A stretch of 64,000 bases of DNA from Phycisphaerales bacterium (lineage in GTDB: Bacteria; Planctomycetota; Phycisphaerae; Phycisphaerales; SM1A02). The stretch covers positions 96,128 through 160,127 of the forward strand of contig SIAP01000001.1 of assembly GCA_009691725.1 (NCBI GenBank), given 5' to 3'. The position numbers and the translations under genes were made by a program. The notes under the pieces are model-generated. The model was not told the DNA's origin. It ran no database searches and saw only the letters and a program-made list of their open reading frames with translations. Within the stretch, counting starts at the first letter, position 1, and each line of letters begins with the position of its first letter. Positions 50,890-60,427 of this stretch are shown here, one piece after another.

Positions 50890-51774
50890 ATGCGAAGCGC
50901 ACCAACCGTCGAGAACGATGTGTTCTGCCCAACACTCATGGCATCCATCGAGTCGAGGCTTGAGCGTTTCATTCACGAATCGAGTTACTCTCCCCCGCTC
51001 AAAACCGCCGTTGGATATGCCCTACTCGGTGGCGGAAAACGATTGCGCCCGCTTCTGGCACTGCGATGTTGTGAAGCGGTTGGTGCGTCAACAATTGATG
51101 CTCTTGAAGCGGGATCTGCGGTCGAAATGGTGCACGCGTTTAGCCTGGTGCACGACGATTTGCCTGCGCTTGACAATGACTTGATGAGACGGGGGAAGCC
51201 GACGCTCCACATCGCCATGGGTGAGGCGATGGCGATTCTCGCTGGCGACGCACTCCTTGCCCTGGCGCTCCACGCAGCATGCTCAACAAGCCGTGACACG
51301 GCTCGCATCGCCCACGAAGTGACCAATGCAACTTCCGCGATGATCACCGGACAGGTCTATGACACGCTCGGTGGTTTTCCAGAGGGAGTTCCTGCGCATG
51401 AACGGTTACACATCATCCATAACCACAAGACGGGTGCACTCATCCGATGTGCGTGTCGGGTCGGCGCACTCTGTGGCGGAGCGCGCAGCGAAGATTTTGC
51501 AACGATTGATCACTGGGGGGATCTGATCGGTCTCATGTTTCAAGCCGTCGATGATCTTCTCGATGTCACCCAGTCTGCCGATCATGTCGGTAAGGCAGTC
51601 GGCAAGGATGTCGATGCCGGGAAGTTGACCTATCCGTCGGTCTACGGAATCGAAGAGACGCGACAGCAGATCATGCGATTACGAAGTGATGCGCTCGCAA
51701 CTCTCGAGACCCTCGGATCGCGCGGCGAGCACCTCATTTCCATCACCGAATTTCTCGCCGCCAGAACGAAGTGA
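50890..51774 (+). CDS. ispA: Short-chain polyprenyl diphosphate synthase (farnesyl/geranylgeranyl type)
   Basis: 294 residues (an ATG at 50938 is an alternative start). The first Asp-rich motif is HDDLPALDNDLMRRGKPT and the second is QAVDDLLDVT; GGGKRLRPLLAL and LLALALHAA are also conserved. The two extra residues in the first motif (DDxxxxD) are typical of bacterial farnesyl/geranylgeranyl synthases. Chain length is set by the residues before that motif (MVHAFSLVH) and is not certain from sequence. It condenses IPP with allylic diphosphates and lies directly upstream of dxs. Confidence 0.92.
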   Translation: MRSAPTVENDVFCPTLMASIESRLERFIHESSYSPPLKTAVGYALLGGGKRLRPLLALRCCEAVGASTIDALEAGSAVEMVHAFSLVHDDLPALDNDLMRRGKPTLHIAMGEAMAILAGDALLALALHAACSTSRDTARIAHEVTNATSAMITGQVYDTLGGFPEGVPAHERLHIIHNHKTGALIRCACRVGALCGGARSEDFATIDHWGDLIGLMFQAVDDLLDVTQSADHVGKAVGKDVDAGKLTYPSVYGIEETRQQIMRLRSDALATLETLGSRGEHLISITEFLAARTK

Positions 51775-51799
51775 CCGCAGACCTCGTACCAATCCTGGC

Positions 51800-51805
51800 T
51801 ATACT
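51800..51805 (+). promoter_or_regulatory. Candidate -10 element for dxs
   Basis: TATACT, 5 of 6 consensus bases, lies 33 nt before the ATG at 51839, so this transcript would have a leader. No good ribosome-binding site is seen in it. Confidence 0.38.
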
Positions 51806-51838
51806 TTTTTGCGATCAAGCCCGACGAATGTTCCCCCT

Positions 51839-53794
51839 ATGAATTTACTTGGCTCCATCCATTCCCCTGCACAATTGAAGGCCCTCCCACCCGCCGACCT
51901 CGTGCAGGTGTGCGCCGAAATCCGACACGCCATCTGCGACCAAGTGTCCAAGAGTGGCGGTCATCTGGCGCCAAATCTCGGGGTCGTCGAGTTGACTGTG
52001 GCGCTTCATTATGTCTTCGACTTTGCGCACGACCGTCTGCTCTTTGATGTCGGTCATCAGTGCTACACGCACAAACTGTTGACGGGGCGTCAGCACCTCC
52101 TCCCCCGCCTCCGTCAGCGCGGCGGGATGTCTGGATTCCCAGAACCGAGAGAATCCGCCTACGACTTGTTCACCGTTGGACACGCTGGAACTGCAATTCC
52201 CACAGCAGTTGGGATGGCGCGCGGCGATTCGTTGCAGGGTGAAGGATGGTCACCTGACCAACCCAAGGGCCGTCGGACGGTGTCCCTCATTGGCGATGCA
52301 TCAATCGTGAATGGCGTGGCGATGGAGGGTCTCAACAACGCAGGGACACTCCGCCGACAGTTCCTCGTCGTGCTCAACGACAATGGAATGAGCATCGCAA
52401 AGCCACAAGGAGCCGTTGCTACTTACTTCGATCGATTGCGACTCTCACACACATATGCCGAGTTCAAGAAGCGTGCCAAAGAGGTGGCGCGGCACATGCC
52501 CGGCGGCGACCGCATCAAAGACCTCTACCACCGAATGGGTGAGTCTTCCAAGGCGTTCGTTGCAGAGAACCACTGGTTCGAGCACTTTGGGCTAGTGACG
52601 GTTGGACCAATCGATGGTCACGATCTGCCGACGCTCATTGACTTTCTGAATGAGGCAAAGCACTTTGACCGACCGATGGTCTTGCACGTCAAGACGATCA
52701 AGGGAAAGGGCTTCGAGTTCGCCGAACAGGATGCCTGCGCGTTCCACTCTCCTGCTGCGTTCAAAATCGAGACGCTTGAGAACGAGGGCTGCCGAGTCGA
52801 AGTCAAGAAGAGCGGGCGCTCCTTCACGGCAGCCTTTGGAGAAATCCTTGGTGACTTGATGAAGCGCGACCCACGCGTTGTCGCATGCACTGCAGCGATG
52901 CCAGATGGAACTGGTGTGACCAAGATCTTTGAACAGTTTCCGGATCGCATCTGGGACAGCGGGATTTGCGAGAGCAATGCTTTCGACATGATGGCTGGTC
53001 TCGCAAAGACGGGATGGAAGCCCTTCTTCGCTGTCTACTCCACATTCTTGCAACGTGCGTTTGACCAAGCCTTCCAAGAAGCTGCGTTGCAAGGGCTCCC
53101 CGTCAGACTCTGCCTCGATCGTGCAGGTCTCGTCGGCGGTGACGGCGCTGTCCATCATGGATTCTGCGACATTGCCTTGCTCTGCGTGCTGCCAAAGGCC
53201 TGCGTCATGGCGGCGATGGATGAGTCAAGTTTGCGCGAATGTGTCGAATTCATGCGCGACTACAGCGAAGGCGTTTCATCCGTTCGCTATCCGCGCGATA
53301 GTGTCAGCACGCGATTCGAGAGCACGCCGTGCCCGCCGTTCGTGTTGGGGCGTGCGCGACCGCTGGTGACCCATGCGACTCCAGACGCGGCGATCCTCGC
53401 CTTTGGAGTCTGCGCAATCGATGCGGCCGAAGCGCTCACGACCCTCGATGGCGAATACGCGGTCGACCTCTACGACGCACGATTTGCGAAGCCCATCGAC
53501 GGCGAATTGCTGCGCCGCCTGCTCGAGGCAGGCACTCCCATCATCACCATCGAGGACCACTCCATCCGCGGCGGGTTTGGTTCTGCGGTCTTGGAGACCT
53601 GCAACGCGATGGGGCTTGATACACGACTCATCACACGACTCGCTCTTCCAGATGACTGGATCTATCAGGGGGAACGCAAGGAACAGCTCGCCGAAGCAGG
53701 CATCGATGCTGGATCGATCGTGCGAACGATTCGCACAATCCTGCAGGCTCAACCAGTGGCGCACATTCCATTGGCGACAGCGCCCGCCCGCTGA
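51839..53794 (+). CDS. dxs: 1-deoxy-D-xylulose-5-phosphate synthase
   Basis: 651 residues from the ATG at 51839; the track start is inside ispA. The thiamine-diphosphate part has GGHLAPNLGVVELTVALHYV, FDVGHQCYTHKLLTGR, IGDASIVNGVAMEGLN and LNDNGMSI. The transketolase pyrimidine and C-terminal domains have RLCLDRAGLVGGDGAVHHG and TIEDHSIRGGFGSAV. It makes DXP from pyruvate and glyceraldehyde 3-phosphate, the first step of the MEP pathway. Length is slightly above average. It follows the polyprenyl synthase gene. Confidence 0.95.
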   Translation: MNLLGSIHSPAQLKALPPADLVQVCAEIRHAICDQVSKSGGHLAPNLGVVELTVALHYVFDFAHDRLLFDVGHQCYTHKLLTGRQHLLPRLRQRGGMSGFPEPRESAYDLFTVGHAGTAIPTAVGMARGDSLQGEGWSPDQPKGRRTVSLIGDASIVNGVAMEGLNNAGTLRRQFLVVLNDNGMSIAKPQGAVATYFDRLRLSHTYAEFKKRAKEVARHMPGGDRIKDLYHRMGESSKAFVAENHWFEHFGLVTVGPIDGHDLPTLIDFLNEAKHFDRPMVLHVKTIKGKGFEFAEQDACAFHSPAAFKIETLENEGCRVEVKKSGRSFTAAFGEILGDLMKRDPRVVACTAAMPDGTGVTKIFEQFPDRIWDSGICESNAFDMMAGLAKTGWKPFFAVYSTFLQRAFDQAFQEAALQGLPVRLCLDRAGLVGGDGAVHHGFCDIALLCVLPKACVMAAMDESSLRECVEFMRDYSEGVSSVRYPRDSVSTRFESTPCPPFVLGRARPLVTHATPDAAILAFGVCAIDAAEALTTLDGEYAVDLYDARFAKPIDGELLRRLLEAGTPIITIEDHSIRGGFGSAVLETCNAMGLDTRLITRLALPDDWIYQGERKEQLAEAGIDAGSIVRTIRTILQAQPVAHIPLATAPAR

Positions 53795-53880
53795 CGATCT
53801 CATCGCAGGACTGCGCTGGGCGCTGGCAGAAAAACCGGCAGGTTTGTGAACTTCAAACAGCCGTGCAATAGTGTGCGTCC

Positions 53881-54255
53881 ATGGCGAGAACTCAAGCTGC
53901 GGCGGATCTTGCGCGGCGAGGCGAAGACGCTGCATTGATATTTCTTCAACAGCACGGCTACGAATTGTGCGCACAAAACCTCCGCGTTGGCAGTGACGAA
54001 GCGGACATCGTGATGCGTGCCCCCGATGGAAGGACATTGGTCATCGTCGAGGTCAAAACGAGATCCTCCCCGACCGCATGGCCCGAAGAACGGATTGATG
54101 CTGCGAAGATGCGCAGCCTCGTTCGACTTGCGCGATCACTCGAGCGCAAGAGCCTCCGCAAGGGCGCACTGCGGATCGATGTGATCGCAGTGAATCTCCC
54201 TCCGGGCTCTGCACCAATCATCCGATGGTTCGAAAACGCAGTCCTTGGCAACTAG
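53881..54255 (+). CDS. yraN: UPF0102/YraN-family endonuclease-like protein
   Basis: 124 residues. The restriction-endonuclease-like core is visible: RRGEDAALIFLQQHGYEL, RVGSDEADIVM with the acidic metal ligand, and VIVEVKTRSS with the E-x-K catalytic pair. The family is widespread and presumed to act on nucleic acids, but its role is not established. It lies 86 nt after dxs. The gap to the convergent SurA-like gene holds imperfect repeats of GCGTTCnGGCCGGCT-type sequence and nothing else I recognise. Confidence 0.9.
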   Translation: MARTQAAADLARRGEDAALIFLQQHGYELCAQNLRVGSDEADIVMRAPDGRTLVIVEVKTRSSPTAWPEERIDAAKMRSLVRLARSLERKSLRKGALRIDVIAVNLPPGSAPIIRWFENAVLGN

Positions 54256-54341
54256 TCGCTGTGACTGCGTTCCGGCCGGCTGCGTTCTGTCCGGCTTCGT
54301 TCTGGCAGTACGCGTGCTGCCCAAAGCCGGTCACAAGTCGG

Positions 54342-55634
54342 TCAAGCGTCTGGCAGATAGCGATCCCACGCGATGGTGGTCAACCGCCGAGTCATCTGGT
54401 CGATGTCATTCGTGACCCAGCGGTCGCGCAGCGAACTGAGATAGCGAAACTGTTCGTATCGAGCGCGCTGATCCTCCAAACCTCGACGAATCTGCCGCTG
54501 CAACATGGACTCAAAGATGGATCGCCGCAACTGCGCCTCAATGTCCATCACGCAGTACCAAGAGACTGTCGATGTCTTCCGCATAGGTGCAGTCGCCTTG
54601 CCGTTCTCGACTGCGCTCAGCGCATCACGAATGTCTTGTGCCAATTCCAACCCAGCGATCCCGTTCGGGGGCAGTTGATAAGTTTGCCATCGTCCGTTCT
54701 CCGGTACATGGAGTGCGTCTGCGACCTGTGCAAATGTTTCATTGCGGAGCAGCCGTTCCTCGACATCCTTGATCTGAAGTTCATCCGCCGTCGAGAGTCG
54801 AATTCGACCGATCGTAATTTTCGGTTCCGGATTGAATGTGCTGTCGAGCATTGAGTACTGACGCTCGACATCTCGCCAACTCACGATCGTTCTCGGCTTG
54901 ACCCGCCGGCGAAGCAGGTCTTGCGCAAGCGCCTCATCTCGCTTCTCCTTGAGGTACTGCTCCATATTCATGCCAAACTGATCTTGGAGTGTCTGGGTCG
55001 CGGATGCACGATTTCCGCCATATCCGGCCACAGTTTGTTCTTGAATTCCCTGGAGCCATGCAAAGATTCCCTCTTGCATTTCGGGGGTGAGCATTCCCTC
55101 GGCTTCCGCGATGATGAGTTCGTTGTCGATGTATTGTCGAAAGCGTTCCGCGATGAGATCTTCAATCATCCGCTGCGCTCGTTGCCGTGGGTTCTCCGCG
55201 ACAATTCGGAGAATTCGATCTTCGATGGACTGCATGAAGAGGCTTGCGTACACCGGTCGACCGTTGATCTGCCCCACCAAACTGTCGATCGTCCAATTCT
55301 CCCCCGGCTTGATGCGTATCTCTTCAACAGGAGCGAGCGTCGCAATCGTGGTTGACGAACCATCCGCCGCTCGTTCAACGAGCCGCTCTTGGGTTGTCAC
55401 TCGCTCGCCATCACCCACCCGTTCCGTGACGATGTCGGTCTCCACAGTCGGCGGCGCAACGACCGATCCGGGAACCTGCACGATGTCGAGCGAGGCATTG
55501 TCGCTGGTCAATTGGCTGAAATCTCGTGGCGCGACCTCGTGCGCAGTCTCTGGGCGGTCGATCCAACTCTGGCAACTCGCCAATGAGATTGAAAGCGCGA
55601 CAAGGATCGTGCAGCCAATGCGCCAACAGTTCAT
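54342..55634 (-). CDS. SurA/PrsA-like peptidyl-prolyl isomerase lipoprotein
   Basis: 430 residues. The lipoprotein signal is CTILVALSISLASCQSW, with Cys21 in the lipobox LASC. The N-terminal helical chaperone part resembles SurA (GRPVYASLFMQSIEDRIL, MIEDLIAERFRQYIDNELII). A parvulin-like segment follows (ITIGRIRLSTADELQIKDVEERL), less conserved than catalytic parvulins, so isomerase activity is uncertain. It should assist folding of outer-membrane or secreted proteins from the membrane surface. The ATG lies 6 nt from TAGACT. Confidence 0.82.
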   Translation of the reverse strand: MNCWRIGCTILVALSISLASCQSWIDRPETAHEVAPRDFSQLTSDNASLDIVQVPGSVVAPPTVETDIVTERVGDGERVTTQERLVERAADGSSTTIATLAPVEEIRIKPGENWTIDSLVGQINGRPVYASLFMQSIEDRILRIVAENPRQRAQRMIEDLIAERFRQYIDNELIIAEAEGMLTPEMQEGIFAWLQGIQEQTVAGYGGNRASATQTLQDQFGMNMEQYLKEKRDEALAQDLLRRRVKPRTIVSWRDVERQYSMLDSTFNPEPKITIGRIRLSTADELQIKDVEERLLRNETFAQVADALHVPENGRWQTYQLPPNGIAGLELAQDIRDALSAVENGKATAPMRKTSTVSWYCVMDIEAQLRRSIFESMLQRQIRRGLEDQRARYEQFRYLSSLRDRWVTNDIDQMTRRLTTIAWDRYLPDA

Positions 55635-55640
55635 GCGTCG

Positions 55641-55646
55641 AGTCTA
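55641..55646 (-). promoter_or_regulatory. Candidate -10 element for the SurA/PrsA-like gene
   Basis: TAGACT on the minus strand ends 6 nt (CGACGC) before the ATG at 55634. Confidence 0.45.
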
Positions 55647-55659
55647 CCCAGCGGGCTCC

Positions 55660-55665
55660 TATACT
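55660..55665 (+). promoter_or_regulatory. Candidate -10 element for the DUF1844 gene
   Basis: TATACT lies 26 nt before the ATG at 55692, so this gene would have a short leader, unlike its divergent neighbour. Confidence 0.35.
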
Positions 55666-55691
55666 TGGATCAAAGGACCACGGCGGACATC

Positions 55692-56183
55692 ATGAACCAA
55701 ACCCCAAACGAATCGAACATTCATGTGGATAGTGACTGGAAGGCGCAAGCCGAGGCCGAGCGCGAGAAGTTGCGAAAGATTGATGCGGATCGTGCGAGTG
55801 CAACCCCCGAGAACTCCCACGAGAAATTGCCCCCAGCAGATTTCCGCAGCATCGTCGGACTCCTTGCAACGCAGGCACTCAGCGGGCTTGGTGCGTACGG
55901 GGATCCGGCAACGGGACGTGTCGTGGTGGATCTCCCTGGTGCGCAGTTCGCCATTGACCTGCTTGGAGTGCTCGTCGAGAAGACCAAGGGGAATCTCTCA
56001 GACGAAGAGAACAAAGAACTGACGGCTATTCTCGCCGAACTTCGTTCACGATTCGTGCAGCTCACCCAAATGGTTGCAGCACAGACCGCACGCGGCGGTC
56101 CCGCAAGCATTGCTGCGCCGACGGCGACGAACACAGCCGGTAAAGATGCTCCCCAGAAGTCAAAGATCATCTTTCCCGGATGA
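55692..56183 (+). CDS. DUF1844-domain protein
   Basis: 163 residues from the ATG at 55692. A charged N-terminal region precedes the DUF1844 core (about 50-125): FRSIVGLLATQALSGLGAYG, QFAIDLLGVLVEKTKGNLSDEE, and a following helix (ELTAILAELRSRFVQL). The family is common in planctomycetes, acidobacteria and delta-proteobacteria; no function is known. The C-terminal tail is Ala/Thr-rich. It stands alone, divergent from the SurA/PrsA-like gene. Confidence 0.85.
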   Translation: MNQTPNESNIHVDSDWKAQAEAEREKLRKIDADRASATPENSHEKLPPADFRSIVGLLATQALSGLGAYGDPATGRVVVDLPGAQFAIDLLGVLVEKTKGNLSDEENKELTAILAELRSRFVQLTQMVAAQTARGGPASIAAPTATNTAGKDAPQKSKIIFPG

Positions 56184-56216
56184 TGTGAGCGTGCGTGCCG
56201 CGTGTGCACCGATCAG

Positions 56217-56852
56217 TCAGACGCGTTTCACAGGTCGCGCAATGGCGAGATACTGAAGTTTTCCGCCAAAGATCTGCTGCCAGAACGGGGGATAGAGTTT
56301 CATCGGATGGATCTCGCGAAGTATGTCGAGTCCGCATTTCTCCATGCACTCGCGCCACTGGGCGAGTGTGTGGTAACGGTACAGACAGGGGATTCCGTAG
56401 GGACGATTCGCGGCCCAATCCATGAGCGCGATGCGCCACTGCGCCGCAACACCGCAGCGGACATGGTCCTTCACGACGACCACAGATCGTGCCACACGCC
56501 CGCATTCAGCGAGTAATCCCAGTTCGTCGGATTCGTGGTGCAGCACGTCTGCGATCAATACCACATCGAACGAATCGTCCGCGAATGGGAATGCTCCCCC
56601 GTTGTATGCAACCACCCTGATCGGCTCATCGCCACGCACCGCGCGCTCGAGCCCGACAGCCGTGGAATTGCGCCCACAGATGGGATGTGCGATCACGGCA
56701 GCAGCAAGTGTTCCGCCCCCGCATCCAACATCAAGCAAGCGACCGCCCGTCGGCAGGAACTGCGCCACGATCTCGGCGAGAACGCGCTGGCGCGATGCGT
56801 AGATGGGTGCGTGCATCGCCCGCATGAGTCGTCCGATCAGTCCGCCGCTCAT
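56217..56852 (-). CDS. Class I SAM-dependent methyltransferase
   Basis: 211 residues from the ATG at 56852, overlapping the glycosyltransferase stop by 4 nt; the track ORF starts in the wrong gene. The SAM-binding motif LLDVGCGGGTLAAAV is near residue 40, followed by VVAYNGGAFPFADDSFDVVLIADVLHH, typical of the Methyltransf_11 fold. The substrate is unknown. Its place in an operon with a lipid-linked-sugar glycosyltransferase and UbiA suggests that it modifies a lipid or glycan, but that is inference. Confidence 0.87.
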   Translation of the reverse strand: MSGGLIGRLMRAMHAPIYASRQRVLAEIVAQFLPTGGRLLDVGCGGGTLAAAVIAHPICGRNSTAVGLERAVRGDEPIRVVAYNGGAFPFADDSFDVVLIADVLHHESDELGLLAECGRVARSVVVVKDHVRCGVAAQWRIALMDWAANRPYGIPCLYRYHTLAQWRECMEKCGLDILREIHPMKLYPPFWQQIFGGKLQYLAIARPVKRV

Positions 56853-58225
56853 ACGGCAGACTCCAGGAATGTGGGTCGATACACCATCCAAAGACTCAAG
56901 CCGAATTGGATGATCACGAGCAAGACGCACGCACGTGCCAGTCGCTTTCGTTGCCAGGACGCCGAGGGATCCAGTGCGATCATGACGAACAATGGCAGCA
57001 ACGCAAGCAGCGGCAGATCCACATAGCGTTCCCAGCACTGCGTGTTCACAGAAAGCGCACTCACCATGCACACGAGTGATGCCACGAGCATCCATCCGCA
57101 TCGGGCGTTGCCGCGTTCAGTTGCGCCGCGCAGGAGGGCTGCGACAACTGCGCCACCGAGTGGCGCGAGTGCCAGCAGGACGAGGCTTCGCCCCGCAATC
57201 GATGGAGTTGCCTGAACAACGCTCCACAATGGACCTCCCCATCGGCCAGCCGCTTGGTCGTAACTGGTGTGGGGAACAATTGCCAACATCAAACCAATTC
57301 CGGCTGCGATGGTGATCGATCGAATAGACAATGCGCTTGGCGCGGCCTTGAAATCATGCAGCGCAGCAGCGAATGGGAGGCCCCAGAGAGCAACCAGACT
57401 GAGGGCGAATGCTGGAGTGGCGAGATTCAATCCCGCATTATGCAGCGATCGATAGGCGGGAGGCATGAGCCCTCCCCACATTGTGACCAAGAGACCGAGC
57501 GTTGCCACAGGAAGTGCCAGACCGATCACCCATCCAACGAAAGGTGCGCTTCTCGCACGCTTCAAAGGCCAGCGATTTCGCCACAACTCCTCGGTCGAGT
57601 TGATCCACCAACCCCACAGCAACATCGGTCCAACAATCCAGATCGAAGACTGGCGAACGAGGACTGCGAGCGATGCAAAGAGGCCGCGCTGCACAGATCT
57701 GCGCGCAGAGTGGTTGGGGGTGGCGTGCCAGTGCAACAGCGATCCAATCACCACAACGACGAACAAGAGTGATGCCACATCGGTGGTCAGCCACATGCTT
57801 CCAGACAAAAAGTATGGAGAGCACAGCAGCGGCGCGGTGCAGGCGAGCGCAGTCCATGCATCGAGTGCGCGGCAAAGAATCTTCCAAAGCACCACAACCA
57901 GCGCGAAGCCACACAGACTTGACATCACTCTCAGCAGTGTGACATGCCCCATGCCAACGGCATCGAAGAGCGCAAGCGCCATGTGGTAGCCCGGGCTTGT
58001 TGCAGAGGGATAGTCGCACAGGAACACACCAATGGAGGGCGCACCATCGGCACCAGTGATCGATTGCACCGCCTCCCGAATGACCACGAGATGGTGACGG
58101 TTCTGGTCATCGGACTCGCTGGTGTGATCACCGCCAAACAAAATGACGGGCCAGACCAACACCACGAATAGCAGGAGGAGAATGATCAGCGGGCGTATGG
58201 GTCCTCGTGCGTTTGGTGAGGACAT
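56849..58225 (-). CDS. GT-C-fold membrane glycosyltransferase, resembling ALG10/GT39 types
   Basis: 458 residues with about ten hydrophobic segments. The first periplasmic loop has ESDDQNRHHLVVIREAV, with acidic residues in the position used by GT-C catalytic loops, then CDYPSATSPGYHMALALFDAV. Enzymes of this fold take sugars from polyprenyl-phosphate donors. The neighbouring UbiA-type gene makes such a donor precursor, so a decaprenyl-phosphate sugar is a plausible donor. Acceptor and sugar are unknown. It lies 8 nt after UbiA. Confidence 0.78.
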   Translation of the reverse strand: MSSPNARGPIRPLIILLLLFVVLVWPVILFGGDHTSESDDQNRHHLVVIREAVQSITGADGAPSIGVFLCDYPSATSPGYHMALALFDAVGMGHVTLLRVMSSLCGFALVVVLWKILCRALDAWTALACTAPLLCSPYFLSGSMWLTTDVASLLFVVVVIGSLLHWHATPNHSARRSVQRGLFASLAVLVRQSSIWIVGPMLLWGWWINSTEELWRNRWPLKRARSAPFVGWVIGLALPVATLGLLVTMWGGLMPPAYRSLHNAGLNLATPAFALSLVALWGLPFAAALHDFKAAPSALSIRSITIAAGIGLMLAIVPHTSYDQAAGRWGGPLWSVVQATPSIAGRSLVLLALAPLGGAVVAALLRGATERGNARCGWMLVASLVCMVSALSVNTQCWERYVDLPLLALLPLFVMIALDPSASWQRKRLARACVLLVIIQFGLSLWMVYRPTFLESAV

Positions 58226-58233
58226 GTCGAGTG

Positions 58234-59169
58234 TCAGATGAGGAGCGCCCGACGAAGTGCGTCTTCGATGCCAGGGAGATAGAGCACCGCGTAGACACCG
58301 AGCCCAAACAGCGACATCGCCACCGCGACGATTGGATCAGACCGAATCGCAGCGAGTGGAGAGTCACTCATTCCTTGCATCGCTCGTCTGTAGAAACGAT
58401 GCACCACGATTAACACGAGCGGCGTCAGCAGCGCGAGCCCAAACGCCCTTCCGCCGAAGATCCCTTGCGCGTGGGCACTCAGCGTGTACATGAGATACAT
58501 CAGGACGGCGAGCCCTCCACTGACACTGAGCAACCAATTCAATTCTGCGAGATTCCCATACTGGGCGCGCGGCTTCCACAGAGACTCGGCTGACCGCCCT
58601 GCCGATGCGAGATCGCATTGCCTCTTGATGAACGCAAGGTAGAGCGTGAGAAAAAACACGCAGAGAATGAGCCAGATGGAGATGGCAACTGAAATCGCGA
58701 CTGCGCCGCCGATAGCACGCAGACAGAATCCCGTTGCGATCGTGGTTGCATCAACAAAGATCAGGCGCTTCAACCCCAGGTTGTACGCCCCTTGTAGCCC
58801 CACGTAGGCAATCACGACACCCAGCAGCGGACCATCCACTTGGAGTGCACAGATGGTCGCGAACAACATGCAGGCGCCGCCCACGACGAGAGCGAGTGCT
58901 GGCGTCATCGCCTGCGAAGCAACTGGACGCCCCCGCTTGACTGGATGCAGACGATCTTCGTTCGCATCGAGGACGTCGTTGATTGCGTACCACCCACTGG
59001 CGGCAAAGCAGAATGCCGCAAAGGCAAATGAGGCACAAAACATCTTGGAAGCAAAGTTCGCCGCCTCAATTCCACGACCCGCGCCAGGAAGCCAAAATAT
59101 CAGCGGGACCAAGACGAAGACATTCTTGATCCAGTCACCTGGTCTCATCAGGCGCAGGATTGGACGCAT
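58234..59169 (-). CDS. UbiA-family prenyltransferase, probable decaprenyl-phosphate phosphoribosyltransferase
   Basis: 311 residues from the ATG at 59169, 6 nt after a GATAAG hexamer; the track ORF starts at 59220. About eight membrane helices. The first Asp-rich motif is NDVLDANEDRLHPVKRGRPVAS, whose HPVKRGRP ending is characteristic of the phosphoribosyl branch (Rv3806c type) rather than quinone UbiA. The product 5-phosphoribosyl-decaprenyl phosphate would feed arabinosyl or related lipid-linked sugars. It is followed by a GT-C glycosyltransferase and a methyltransferase. Confidence 0.85.
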   Translation of the reverse strand: MRPILRLMRPGDWIKNVFVLVPLIFWLPGAGRGIEAANFASKMFCASFAFAAFCFAASGWYAINDVLDANEDRLHPVKRGRPVASQAMTPALALVVGGACMLFATICALQVDGPLLGVVIAYVGLQGAYNLGLKRLIFVDATTIATGFCLRAIGGAVAISVAISIWLILCVFFLTLYLAFIKRQCDLASAGRSAESLWKPRAQYGNLAELNWLLSVSGGLAVLMYLMYTLSAHAQGIFGGRAFGLALLTPLVLIVVHRFYRRAMQGMSDSPLAAIRSDPIVAVAMSLFGLGVYAVLYLPGIEDALRRALLI

Positions 59170-59221
59170 GGGTGTCTTATCGGTCAGCGTGCCTGCCCTG
59201 CACGAGTTTTGAATTCGCACG

Positions 59222-60421
59222 TCAGATGAGTCCAGCGAGCACCGAATCGGCGATCATGAATCCGCGCGGCGTCAATCGCAGGAAGCCATGATGCTCCTCG
59301 AGGAGACCCCCATCGATGTGCCCCGCAATCAACTGGCGGCGATGCGCCCCTTCGGCGGTCGCCCCGAGCAACGAGTCGACACGCTCACGCGGCATGCCCC
59401 GCGTCATCCGCAGTCCCATCATGAAAGCCTCGCCAACTCGCCCATTTGCGTCGAGCGACTCAACATCCTGCACCGGCGACGATGGACCACACTCAAGCCA
59501 CGTCGCCAATCGTGGCACATTCTTCCATCGAATCCCCGCGCCATGAGCGGAGGCGCTTGGACCAAACCCCCACCAATCTGCGTTCTCCCAGTACAGAATG
59601 TTGTGCTGGCAGGTCTTGCCTGGGAGTGCCCAACTGCTGATCTCGTACCTCTCGTATCCAGCCCGCGCGAGTTCCGCAATGACATACTCGTACTGCTCTG
59701 CTTCATCGTCCTCGGGAAGTCTGGTCACAACCCCCTGCCGCAGTTTGACTGTCAGCGGCGTATTTGGCTCGTAGACAAGCCCGTATGCGCTTATGTGGTC
59801 TGGCGCGAGCTCGAGCGTTGCAGCAAGATCTCGCCGCCAATCATCAAGCGTGCTGCCTGGGATTCCAAAGATGAGGTCGAGGTTGACTTGTGGGATGCCG
59901 CTGTTCCGAAGCATGGTGATCGCCCGCCCGACCGAGCGCGGGTCATGATCCCTCTCGAGTGCTTTCAACAACTTCGGCGTGAACGACTGCGCGCCAACGC
60001 TCACCCGTCGAACACCCGCGCTGGCGAGCACATCGGCGGTTGCGTGATCGACAGTCTCGGGATTTGCCTCCACCGACCATTCGGCATCCCTCGCGACGGG
60101 GAGGATTCGTGCGATCGAGTTCAACATGCGCCCAAGAAGCGGCGCACCCAGCATGGTTGGGGTTCCGCCACCGACGAAAACTGTTTCGAGAGGCTGTGTC
60201 AAGAATGGCACTGCACTCTCGAGTTCCTGTTCGAGCCGCTGGACGAATGCTTCTTCGCGGTGCTCGCTGTCGACGAATGAATAGAAGTCGCAGTAGTGGC
60301 ACTTATGCCTGCAAAATGGGACATGGACGTATGCGCCTCTGTAGCGCGCATCGGCGCGACTGGCCACATCGCTTGCCCGCACTTGGGCAACCTGCAGCGA
60401 AACATTCACGGCACCATCCAT
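59222..60421 (-). CDS. hemW: Radical SAM heme chaperone HemW
   Basis: 399 residues. The cluster motif is CRHKCHYCDFYSF (CxxxCxxC plus Phe), followed by VGGGTPTMLG, EANPETVD and QVNLDLIFGIPGST, all HemW signatures. The C-terminal HemN-like domain contains QYEYVIAELARAGYERYEISSWA and QHNILYW. HemW inserts heme into client proteins; it is often misannotated as oxygen-independent coproporphyrinogen oxidase. An N-terminal extension of about 25 residues precedes the usual start region. The ATG lies 6 nt from TAGCCT. Confidence 0.93.
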   Translation of the reverse strand: MDGAVNVSLQVAQVRASDVASRADARYRGAYVHVPFCRHKCHYCDFYSFVDSEHREEAFVQRLEQELESAVPFLTQPLETVFVGGGTPTMLGAPLLGRMLNSIARILPVARDAEWSVEANPETVDHATADVLASAGVRRVSVGAQSFTPKLLKALERDHDPRSVGRAITMLRNSGIPQVNLDLIFGIPGSTLDDWRRDLAATLELAPDHISAYGLVYEPNTPLTVKLRQGVVTRLPEDDEAEQYEYVIAELARAGYERYEISSWALPGKTCQHNILYWENADWWGFGPSASAHGAGIRWKNVPRLATWLECGPSSPVQDVESLDANGRVGEAFMMGLRMTRGMPRERVDSLLGATAEGAHRRQLIAGHIDGGLLEEHHGFLRLTPRGFMIADSVLAGLI

Positions 60422-60427
60422 TCAAGG

